Position numbers and translations under genes: made by a program. The notes beneath the pieces were generated by a model. That model was not told the origin of the DNA, made no database searches, and saw only the letters and a list, made by a program, of their open reading frames with translations. From Clostridia bacterium (GTDB lineage Bacteria > Bacillota_E > SLMV01 > PUMD01): a stretch of DNA of 5,899 nucleotides. The stretch is taken from positions 1-5,899 of the forward strand of contig PWUC01000043.1 in NCBI GenBank assembly GCA_003562655.1, read 5' to 3'. This document shows positions 1-5,888 of the stretch, in pieces. Every line of letters starts with the position of its first letter. Position 1 is the stretch's first letter.

Positions 1-125
1 GCGATCTCATCTGCACAGATGACGGGAACCTGCCTCCGCCGCAAAAACCTGCAGACCTCCGTCTTGCCCGATCCGAGGCCTCCAGTGACGCCTATGATCT
101 GGGGCGCCTTCGAATCATGACTCAT
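1..125 (-). CDS. coaE: Dephospho-CoA kinase, N-terminal 41 codons (cut by window edge)
   Basis: CoaE phosphorylates the 3'-hydroxyl of dephospho-CoA with ATP, the last step of coenzyme A synthesis, in the cytoplasm. Translating the minus strand from the ATG at 125 gives a short leader, then [13 protein letters not shown], a P-loop of the CoaE type (GGLGSGKT, residues 15-22), then a helix and a second strand reading VPVICADEI (residues 33-41). The family usually has VIDAD here. The second Asp is kept (D39), while the first is Cys in this protein. The gene runs off the left edge, so the lid and CoA-binding parts are not visible. The start overlaps the end of the upstream small gene by 11 nt, and no good Shine-Dalgarno is seen, so coupled translation is likely. 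The position downstream of mutM matches the Bacillus order. Identity is secure from the P-loop context plus synteny; the exact start is less so. Confidence 0.9.
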   Translation of the reverse strand, partial: MSHDSKAPQIIGVTGGLGSGKTEVCRFLRRRQVPVICADEI

Positions 126-372
126 CTTCGCGGCGGCCCGGAAGCTTTTCCAGGGTGCTCTCCCGGAGGCGCTTCTCCGAATAGGCCGTCAGCCTCCATT
201 TCCCATCTTCCCGCCTACGCACCGCCATCTCACCGGCGAAGGCGTGACTCTTCACCAGCATTTCCTGGCATTTTCGCATCTGGTCCTCATTGTCAAACTC
301 CATGGTAAAGGAAAACATGTCTGTCGGGCGAAAACTCGGCGCCCCGCCCTCACCTTCATCTAGTTCTGGCAC
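115..372 (-). CDS. Small conserved-position protein of unknown function between mutM and coaE
   Basis: I do not recognise this 85-residue protein. It fills exactly the space between mutM and coaE, overlapping mutM by 13 nt and coaE by 11 nt, as expected of a real gene in a packed operon. The listed start is GTG at 372. An ATG at 318 (residue 19) would give 67 residues and begin right at the apparent fold, since residues 2-18 look unstructured. Neither start has a convincing Shine-Dalgarno. From residue 19 the pattern suggests strand (FSFTMEF), amphipathic helix (about 26-42), strands ([13 protein letters not shown]) and a charged C-terminal helix (about 65-77), a small alpha/beta domain. There is no signal peptide, membrane helix or Cys pair, so it is probably cytosolic. 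B. subtilis has ytaF, a membrane protein, in this slot; this protein is clearly different. Function is unknown. Confidence 0.65.
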   Translation of the reverse strand: MPELDEGEGGAPSFRPTDMFSFTMEFDNEDQMRKCQEMLVKSHAFAGEMAVRRREDGKWRLTAYSEKRLRESTLEKLPGRREDES

Positions 373-1181
373 GACGGGCAGTGATGAGTCCCTCTGCCCC
401 CCACCACACTGCGTTCAATCGAGGCCGCACAGCGAGGACACTCCTGCCCGGCCCTTCCGTAAACCGCAAGATGCCGGGCGTTCTCGCCCTCGCGTCCCTG
501 ACCGTCGCGATAGGTCGAAAAGGTCGTTCCCCGGTGTTCGATGGCCTGCGTCAGCACCCTTCGCATACTGAGGAACAGATCCTCCCACTGGGCTTCCTCT
601 AGAGACGATGTCCTCCTGGTCGGATCGATACCGGCGCAGAACAGGGCCTCGTCAACATATATGTTGCCCAGTCCAGCCACCCGCCTCTGATCCAGCAGTC
701 TGCACTTGATCGGGGAGCGGCTCTCACCCAGTAGGGCCCTGAGGGTACTGCCGTCCAGATCCGGATCGAGGGCATCGGTCCCCACGCGGTCGCCCAGCGC
801 CGCCGATACATCGGAGCCGGACATGATCCACCGGCCGAAACGACGGGGGGCCCGGTAACACACCTGCCCCCGATCCCCCAGGTCCCACATCACGTGCGTA
901 TGCTCGTCAACCGGGGCCAACCCGGGGGGGTAGTGGATCATGGTCCCCGACATGCCGAAGTGAACGGCCCAGCCCCGGCTGTGACCCAGCTGGACCAACA
1001 GGTACTTTCCCCTGCGGGCGAGACCCGTAATCTCCGCCCCCACGGTGAAGGCGACCGGATCGGCACCCGGTTCGATTTCGAGGATGTCCGGACGGAAAAA
1101 CTCGGCCCCGGACACCACGGCTCCGAGAAGGTGGGGTTTGAGGCTTCTTCTCAGCGTCTCAACCTCCGGAAGCTCGGGCAT
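360..1181 (-). CDS. mutM: Formamidopyrimidine-DNA glycosylase (Fpg/MutM)
   Basis: MutM is a bifunctional base-excision repair enzyme that removes 8-oxoguanine and formamidopyrimidines and cuts the abasic site by beta,delta-elimination. The 273-residue length is typical. The N-terminus is the diagnostic MPELPEVET: after Met removal, Pro2 is the Schiff-base nucleophile and Glu3 the catalytic acid. Lys59 (RRGKYL) matches the conserved phosphate-contacting lysine. Met77 and the RRF at 113-115 match the residues that fill the gap left by the flipped base. The helix-two-turn-helix reads GLGNIYVDEAL (170-180, with conserved Asn173). The C-terminal zinc finger has Cys248, Cys251, Cys268 and Cys271, with Arg263 in GGR. 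All key residues are present, so it should be active. Its ATG shares one base with the polA stop (TGATG), a sign of translational coupling. The start is fixed by the catalytic Pro2. Confidence 0.97.
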   Translation of the reverse strand: MPELPEVETLRRSLKPHLLGAVVSGAEFFRPDILEIEPGADPVAFTVGAEITGLARRGKYLLVQLGHSRGWAVHFGMSGTMIHYPPGLAPVDEHTHVMWDLGDRGQVCYRAPRRFGRWIMSGSDVSAALGDRVGTDALDPDLDGSTLRALLGESRSPIKCRLLDQRRVAGLGNIYVDEALFCAGIDPTRRTSSLEEAQWEDLFLSMRRVLTQAIEHRGTTFSTYRDGQGREGENARHLAVYGRAGQECPRCAASIERSVVGGRGTHHCPSCQN

Positions 1182-3871
1182 CAGTCGCCCTGCACATCCA
1201 CGGCGCGCATATCATACCAGTTGGAGCCGGTCTTCAGATCCACCTTCAACGGAACATCCAGCACCGTTGACCTCTCCATCACGTCGCGCACCAGAGCGCA
1301 GAGCTGGCGAACCTGCGACCGCTGCACTTCCCAGATCAGCTCGTCGTGCACCTGCAGGAGCATATTGCAGCGGATGTCAGCCTGCTCGAGGGCCGCGGAG
1401 ACATCGATCATCGCCTTCTTCATTATATCAGCCGCCGTGCCCTGGATCGGAGTGTTCATGGCTGCCCTCTCGGCAAAGCGTCGCCGGTGCCACACCCGGT
1501 CGTTGATCTCGCCAAGATGGCGGATGCGCCCCATCAGAGTGCGCACGTACCCGTCCCTTCTGGCCTCCGAGATCACGCCCTCGAAGTAGTCCCTGACCCC
1601 CGGAAGACGGTCCAGGTAGTCGTCTATGTATTTCTGAGACTCTGTGGGATCGATGTCAAGGCTCCTGGACAACCCATACCCGCTGATTCCATAGATGATG
1701 CCGAAATTGACGGCCTTGGCCGCAGACCGCATCTCCTTCGTCACCTCACCGGGTGGTACGCCGAAGACCTCCGCCGCTGTCCGACTGTGGATGTCCTCCC
1801 CCTGGCTGAAGGCCTCAATGAGTTTCTGATCACCCGCCAGGTGGGCCAGGATGCGGAGCTCGATCTGGGAGTAGTCAGCGGCAACCAGGTCCCAGCCCGG
1901 TTCAGCCACGAAGGCGCGCCTCAGCAGTCTGCCCTCCTCATCGCGAATGGGGATGTTCTGCAGGTTCGGATCGGCACTGGACAGGCGTCCAGTGGCCGTC
2001 ACACACTGCTTGAACGTGGTGTGGATCCGGCCCGTTCCCTCATCGATCTGCTTCAGCAGCCCGGAGACGTAGGTGCCCTTCAGCTTGACCAGGTTCCTGT
2101 ACTGCAGGACCATCCTCGGCAGTTCATGCTCGGCGGCCAGCTGCCGCAGGACCTCTGAGTCCGTGGAGGGACCGGTCTTGGTCCGCTTGATCACGTCGAG
2201 ACCCAGTTTCTCGAAGAGAATGACTCCCAGCTGCTTGGGAGAGTTGATGTTGAATTCCTCGCCCGCCGCTTCCCAGATCTTCCGCTGCAGTTCGCCGGTG
2301 CGAGCATCCAGCTCCTCGCCCTGCCTCATGAGAATCTGTTCATCCACTCGGATACCGCGCCTCTGCATGGCGGCGAGGATCGGTATGAGGGGGATCTCGA
2401 CATCGGCAAAGAGGGGCGCCAATCCGGCCACATGCAGCTCGGTCTCCAGGGCCGAGGTCAGCTGCTGCATCGCCTCCAACCGCGCGGAGGTGAACGCCGC
2501 CAGATCCTCACCGTCTCCCAGCGGCACGTCCTCGTCGGCGGGGACCGGAGCACCCAGATAGGCATATCCCAGGCTCTGCAGGGGATAGGACGAGCGGGCG
2601 GGCTCAAGCAGGTAGGCGGCGATCTTGATGTCAAACAGAGGGGATGCGGCTGCTTCCAGCCCGGCCCAGACCAGCAGGGGCTTGAAATGGTGCCCGACGA
2701 TGCGTCCCCCCCTGATGCCGGCGATCCTCTGCAGCAACCCGCGGACGGAGCTTTCTCTGCCCCCGTCGGTGTTATCCACTGTGTAGGCGCAACCTGAGGA
2801 CGAAAGGTTCAGGGAAAGATACAGGGGCCCGGACGGATGCTCTCCTTCAGATGAAAAGACCCAGTCGAGCACCACGTCACTGCCGTCAGCAATGTCAGGC
2901 AGGGGGGCATCCTCCTGCAGCACCTCCATGGCACGGATGGCCTCTCCCTCGCTCACCTTGCGAGGCAGGTCATCGAGTCCGAGCCTCTTGACGATGCTGT
3001 TGAAGCCCAGGCGCCTGAGGGCCTCGGCCAGCTCCTGGTCATCTCGATCGCCCATCCGGCAGTCTTGCAGCGATATATCGACGGGTATGTCGCGCCGTAT
3101 GGTGGCCAGCTCCTTGCTCAACCTGGCCAGTTGGGCATTTTCACGCAGCGACTCGGGCAGTTTCTTGCCCCACACCCGATCTGTGTTCTGCAGGGTCTCC
3201 TCGAGGGTACCGAACTCCCTCAGCAGCCTGATCCCCGTCTTCTCTCCCACCCCGGGTACGCCCGGGATGTTGTCGGAGGAATCACCCATGAGCCCCTTGA
3301 GATCGGCCAGGCGCTCGGGTGGCAGTTCCAGTTCCTCTTCGATCCTCTCGCGATCATAAAGATCCATACTGGTGATGCCCCGCCGGGTCAGCAGCACCCC
3401 CACCTCAGGTGACACCAGCTGCAGAAAGTCCCTGTCCCCGGTCACGATGAGCACATCCCTGCCCTCGGAGGCGAATCGGGCCGCCACGGTGCCGATGACA
3501 TCGTCGGCCTCCACGCCCTCGATCTCCAGGCTGGGAATCCCCATCGCCAGCAGAACCTCCCTGGCGTAGTCGAACTGCGGGCGCAGATCATCGGGCATGT
3601 CCGGTCGGTGCCCCTTGTACTCGGGATACTTCTCCAGCCGGTACTCAGGCCGGCCCGTATCGAAGGCGACCGCCATGTAACCGGGCTCGTAGTCATCAAT
3701 CAGACGCAGCAGCATGTTGGTGAAACCGTAGGCTGCATTGGTGGGCTCTCCGCCGGGGCCGGTGAGGCCCCTGATGGCATAAAACGCACGATACATCAAG
3801 CCGGTACCATCGATCATGATCACGACATCATCGCTTCTGTCAAACAGTCCGCCGCCACCCAATGTCCTCAC
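1181..3871 (-). CDS. polA: DNA polymerase I with 5' nuclease; proofreading domain degenerate
   Basis: Pol I fills gaps in repair and replaces RNA primers on the lagging strand. At 896 residues it is full length. The 5' nuclease domain (about 17-300) keeps its acidic metal ligands: D21 in MIDG, the EADD motif, D146/D148 in TGDRD, and D197/D200 in GDSSDN, followed by a helix-hairpin-helix. The middle domain (about 330-480) has the 3'-5' exonuclease fold pattern but lacks its catalytic acids: the DxE motif reads DWV at 336-338, the NxxxD motif reads HFKPL at 395-399, and the last Asp is Gln in YPLQSL. Proofreading is therefore probably absent, as in Bst and Taq polymerases. The polymerase domain has motif A (D666, DYSQIELR), motif B (K719, F723, Y727) and motif C (H842 D843 E844). 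The start is GTG at 3871. In-frame GTG (residue 17) and ATG (residue 19) are alternatives closer to the usual family start. It begins 57 nt after the anti-sigma gene and overlaps mutM by 1 nt. Confidence 0.97.
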   Translation of the reverse strand: MRTLGGGGLFDRSDDVVIMIDGTGLMYRAFYAIRGLTGPGGEPTNAAYGFTNMLLRLIDDYEPGYMAVAFDTGRPEYRLEKYPEYKGHRPDMPDDLRPQFDYAREVLLAMGIPSLEIEGVEADDVIGTVAARFASEGRDVLIVTGDRDFLQLVSPEVGVLLTRRGITSMDLYDRERIEEELELPPERLADLKGLMGDSSDNIPGVPGVGEKTGIRLLREFGTLEETLQNTDRVWGKKLPESLRENAQLARLSKELATIRRDIPVDISLQDCRMGDRDDQELAEALRRLGFNSIVKRLGLDDLPRKVSEGEAIRAMEVLQEDAPLPDIADGSDVVLDWVFSSEGEHPSGPLYLSLNLSSSGCAYTVDNTDGGRESSVRGLLQRIAGIRGGRIVGHHFKPLLVWAGLEAAASPLFDIKIAAYLLEPARSSYPLQSLGYAYLGAPVPADEDVPLGDGEDLAAFTSARLEAMQQLTSALETELHVAGLAPLFADVEIPLIPILAAMQRRGIRVDEQILMRQGEELDARTGELQRKIWEAAGEEFNINSPKQLGVILFEKLGLDVIKRTKTGPSTDSEVLRQLAAEHELPRMVLQYRNLVKLKGTYVSGLLKQIDEGTGRIHTTFKQCVTATGRLSSADPNLQNIPIRDEEGRLLRRAFVAEPGWDLVAADYSQIELRILAHLAGDQKLIEAFSQGEDIHSRTAAEVFGVPPGEVTKEMRSAAKAVNFGIIYGISGYGLSRSLDIDPTESQKYIDDYLDRLPGVRDYFEGVISEARRDGYVRTLMGRIRHLGEINDRVWHRRRFAERAAMNTPIQGTAADIMKKAMIDVSAALEQADIRCNMLLQVHDELIWEVQRSQVRQLCALVRDVMERSTVLDVPLKVDLKTGSNWYDMRAVDVQGD

Positions 3872-3928
3872 CCCCGGGACCCATTCCGATCTTCATTGTA
3901 CACGTTGAGATCAATTCGTGCATCCTGT

Positions 3929-4975
3929 TCAGCGGGGGCGACGGACCCCCGACACCGCCAGGAAGGCGAGAGCAACCAGGGCACCCAGGAAGAAAAGATG
4001 GGGCAGATGACCTGCAGCCCACAGGATCGAGGCTGAGACGTGAGCTCCAAAACTGATCCATGAATCTGTGAAGGAGGTTCGCAGCTGCCGGGCAAAGGGG
4101 GCGGCATGCCCCTCTGGTTCCAGCGAGAGACGGAGCATCTCATACTCGCCCTCCTCCTGGGGAGAGGGCAGGGCGAACAGGGTGACCTTCATGACAACCC
4201 CCGAGACATCATCGGTGTCGGGCCGCGCCGCACCCGCGACCAGAACCTCTTCCGGGGCCCTATCCGCGGCGTGGTCCTCAATGCGATGCAGGGTGAGATC
4301 GCCCAGCTGCGCGAGCTGCTTCTGAATGCCGGACATCTCATCGGCCGACAGCTGGAACACCAGGGTGGCCTGCTGCAGATCCCCCCCGGATCCCCACGTG
4401 AACTCCTGCTCCTTCACCTGGGCTCCCTCGGCTGCCGTCGTCTCGATCAGGTATTCGGTCCTGCTCCGGACATCGGTCACCTGAAGGCGCAGCTCCTCCG
4501 TGCGCAGGTCACTGACCGGCGCCGAGATCGGCGACCATTCTGCGCGTCTCTCCGGCTGGGGGACGGGACTATATTCGGCCTCCGTCTGCACAGCCTCATC
4601 CGTCTGGGCAAGCATCATCTCGGGAGGTACGGCATGGTAGGTGTACAGGGCGGATGCCGGCAGCATGATCAAAAAGGCCAGCAGTGCGGCCAGGTAAACG
4701 CCCGCTGGGATGAGGCTTTTGGGCACAACCCGCTTCACGCCCGCCCTTTTTCTGAGAAGCTCGGCACGCAGCCGGCGGTGAAAGTCGGGGGGAAGATCGT
4801 AGGAGGGCGCATTGCTGAGGAACTCCCGGGTCCGACGAAGCTGTTCCACTTCCCGCTGACACCATCTGCATCCATCGAGGTGGGCCCGGACCTCCCGCCG
4901 CTCCCTTTCGTCCAGCTCACCGTCGATGTAAGCGGACAGCCTCTCGCCAGGACATTCACAGATGTGGTCCCTCAT
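3929..4975 (-). CDS. Membrane anti-sigma factor: zf-HC2 domain, two TM helices, DUF4349-like external domain
   Basis: This is probably the negative regulator of the sigma factor encoded just upstream: it would hold the sigma factor at the membrane until a signal arrives. Residues 1-75 form a zf-HC2 (zinc anti-sigma) domain with H32-x3-C36-x2-C39 and upstream C6 and C8, one of which may be the fourth ligand. A membrane helix spans about 87-110. Residues about 157-235 (ELRLQVTDV, then a helix, TLVFQLSADE, and a helix ending in QLGDL) resemble the beta-alpha-beta core of DUF4349 proteins, presumably outside the cell. A second helix at about 318-342 ends in a basic tail (RRPR), also typical of DUF4349 proteins. 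The long coiled coil that DUF4349 proteins usually carry seems to be missing. The ATG overlaps the sigma stop by 4 nt and has a strong AGGGAGGGG ribosome site. The anti-sigma role is inferred from domain and position; the DUF4349 match is from pattern only. Confidence 0.88.
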   Translation of the reverse strand: MRDHICECPGERLSAYIDGELDERERREVRAHLDGCRWCQREVEQLRRTREFLSNAPSYDLPPDFHRRLRAELLRKRAGVKRVVPKSLIPAGVYLAALLAFLIMLPASALYTYHAVPPEMMLAQTDEAVQTEAEYSPVPQPERRAEWSPISAPVSDLRTEELRLQVTDVRSRTEYLIETTAAEGAQVKEQEFTWGSGGDLQQATLVFQLSADEMSGIQKQLAQLGDLTLHRIEDHAADRAPEEVLVAGAARPDTDDVSGVVMKVTLFALPSPQEEGEYEMLRLSLEPEGHAAPFARQLRTSFTDSWISFGAHVSASILWAAGHLPHLFFLGALVALAFLAVSGVRRPR

Positions 4976-5586
4976 GCGTTTCCCCTCCCTTCAGACTTCC
5001 AGACGATGTGATCTCGGAAAAGTTCCATCTGTTCCAGTCTGTCGTGCAGCGCAGTTCTCGCCCGATACAGCCGCGACTTCACAGTCCCCAACCTCACCTG
5101 GAGAACCTCGGCTATTTCCTCATAGCTGAAGCCCTCGATGTCCCTCAGGAGGAGCACCGATCGATGATGATCCGAAAGCTCAGCCAGGGCACCATTTATC
5201 ACGGCCTGGCGCTCTCGCGTCAGGACCACCTCGTCGGGAGCAGGGAGGTCGCCCTCCATCTGTCTGGGCACCTCACCATCTACCGTATCTACCGGGTCAT
5301 CCAGAGAGTAGGTGCGGTTCCTCTTTCTCATCCGGATGGCGTCCAGGCAGGAGTTTCGCGCAATCCGGTAGATCCAGGTGGAAAAGGACGCGTCGCCACG
5401 GAATCTGCCCAGGGCTGAATATGCCTTGAGAAAGGTCTCCTGTGCTGCATCCCTGGCATCCTCGGAATCTCCGAGCATACGGTAGGCAAGATTGTATATG
5501 CGGGTCTCGTACTCCTCTATCAATGCTTCAAAGGCGGCAACCTCGCCTCTCTGGGCCATGGCAACCAGGCTCTGCTCGTCCTCCAC
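4972..5586 (-). CDS. ECF-type RNA polymerase sigma factor (sigma-70 family, RpoE/SigW-like)
   Basis: An alternative sigma factor that directs RNA polymerase to a small regulon, probably under control of the membrane protein encoded next. From the GTG at 5586 it is 204 residues. Sigma region 2 spans about 18-86, with the core-binding stretch DARDAAQETFLKAY (43-56) and the promoter-melting part FSTWIYRIARNSCLDAIR (68-85). An acidic linker (about 92-125) leads to region 4 (about 128-180), with the helix-turn-helix FSYEEIAEVLQVRLGTVKSRLYRAR split around 153-177. There is no region 1 or 3, which defines the ECF class. An ATG at 5613 would add nine residues but has no Shine-Dalgarno. The GTG has GGGGGAGGTG ending 6 nt upstream and gives the usual short N-terminus, so I prefer it. 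The stop overlaps the anti-sigma ATG as ATGA. Sigma subfamily and target stress cannot be read from the sequence. Confidence 0.93.
   Translation of the reverse strand: MEDEQSLVAMAQRGEVAAFEALIEEYETRIYNLAYRMLGDSEDARDAAQETFLKAYSALGRFRGDASFSTWIYRIARNSCLDAIRMRKRNRTYSLDDPVDTVDGEVPRQMEGDLPAPDEVVLTRERQAVINGALAELSDHHRSVLLLRDIEGFSYEEIAEVLQVRLGTVKSRLYRARTALHDRLEQMELFRDHIVWKSEGRGNA
4982..4990 (-). promoter_or_regulatory. Ribosome binding site of the anti-sigma gene
   Basis: The minus strand reads AGGGAGGGG, 6 nt before the anti-sigma ATG and inside the last codons of the sigma gene. A strong own site plus the ATGA overlap suggests the anti-sigma factor is made in step with the sigma factor, as expected for a partner that must titrate it. 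Confidence 0.7.
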
Positions 5587-5592
5587 AACACG

Positions 5593-5602
5593 CACCTCCC
5601 CC
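5593..5602 (-). promoter_or_regulatory. Ribosome binding site that selects the GTG start of the sigma gene
   Basis: On the minus strand this reads GGGGGAGGTG, a near-perfect Shine-Dalgarno, with its GGAGG core 8 nt before the GTG at 5586. It lies inside the reading frame if translation began at the ATG at 5613, which itself has nothing similar upstream. This is the main reason for choosing the shorter protein. Confidence 0.7.
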
Positions 5603-5624
5603 GGCAATCTCATCAGTGTATTGA

Positions 5625-5636
5625 GTCCGCCCGGAC
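5625..5636. repeat. Short palindrome GTCCG-CC-CGGAC in the sigma leader
   Basis: A perfect 5-bp inverted repeat around a 2-bp centre. It lies between the candidate -10 box and the sigma start, where a bound repressor or an RNA hairpin could act. The 2-bp centre is too short for the full stem to form as RNA, so a protein site is the likelier reading if it is functional. It could also be chance in GC-rich DNA. Confidence 0.3.
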
Positions 5637-5665
5637 AGGACAGACCCCAAAAGCAACGCGATTCA

Positions 5666-5674
5666 AGTATAACA
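5666..5674 (-). promoter_or_regulatory. Candidate extended -10 promoter for the sigma/anti-sigma operon
   Basis: The minus strand reads TGTTATACT: a TATACT hexamer (5 of 6 matches to TATAAT) with the TGn extension of housekeeping promoters. It lies in a short AT-rich island in otherwise GC-rich DNA. No good -35 box is found 16-18 nt upstream (best GGCACC or TGGCAC), which extended -10 promoters can tolerate. Transcription would start near 5659, giving a leader of about 70 nt to the GTG. I could not find a clear ECF-type (GAAC/CGTC) autoregulatory promoter. Confidence 0.45.
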
Positions 5675-5707
5675 AATGGTCACAGGGAGGTGCCATACTG
5701 TTTGAGG

Positions 5708-5730
5708 CGGCCCTTAACCGCCCAGGGCCG
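5708..5730. repeat. Inverted repeat CGGCCCT-N9-AGGGCCG in the divergent intergenic region
   Basis: A perfect 7-bp inverted repeat with a 9-nt loop (5708-5714 and 5724-5730). An overlapping alternative pairs GGCGG (5706-5710) with CCGCC (5718-5722), so two competing hairpins can be drawn. There is no T-tract on either side, so it is not a typical intrinsic terminator. It could be an operator or a leader hairpin for the plus-strand gene. Role unknown. Confidence 0.4.
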
Positions 5731-5888
5731 ATGGGTGCAGGGGAAAGACATGCGACCCGGAGCGAGGGGCGAGGAGTTCAACCGCCGACCGCGATCCATT
5801 GCTTCTGACGACAGACAGGAACGTGCCGTCTCAGAGCGAACAGGTCAGGATACACCACGGCAGCCGAAGGGAGAAGGGAGCATCCGCC

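Larger units (their letters stand above)
5614..5888. other. Divergent intergenic region
   Basis: About 300 nt without a convincing gene lie between the sigma start and the likely plus-strand start at 5889. The region holds the extended -10 candidate (5666-5674), the palindrome (5625-5636), the inverted repeat (5708-5730) and three copies of GACAGAC (5639-5645, 5810-5816, 5893-5899, the last inside the start of the putative gene). A plus-strand frame stays open from 5702 to the edge, but its product would be rich in Arg, Gly and Gln with almost no hydrophobic core, so I do not call it. No RNA gene was recognised. Confidence 0.6.

Noticed and set aside
894..1589. Plus-strand open frame of 231 codons opposite mutM and polA
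   Set aside because: It is antisense to two well-conserved genes, its product is Ser/Arg-rich with no recognisable domain, and long antisense frames are expected in GC-rich coding DNA.
1346..2158. Plus-strand open frame of 270 codons opposite polA
   Set aside because: It lies wholly inside the polymerase domain on the other strand, so it is a codon-bias shadow; no domain or ribosome site supports it.
3895..3900. TACAAT on the minus strand as a -10 box for polA
   Set aside because: It matches the -10 consensus well and is well placed, but there is no -35 box at 16-18 nt and no TGn extension, so it is too weak to list.
3872..3928. Terminator between the anti-sigma gene and polA
   Set aside because: No stable hairpin followed by a T-run is seen on the minus strand.
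4106..5011. Plus-strand open frame of 301 codons opposite the anti-sigma gene
   Set aside because: It mirrors the anti-sigma gene, whose zinc motif, membrane helices and overlap with the sigma gene are convincing; the antisense product has no family features.
5757..5785. ECF-type autoregulatory promoter (TGAAC box upstream of the sigma gene)
   Set aside because: A TGAAC is present on the minus strand, but no CGTC or CGTA box follows at 16-17 nt.
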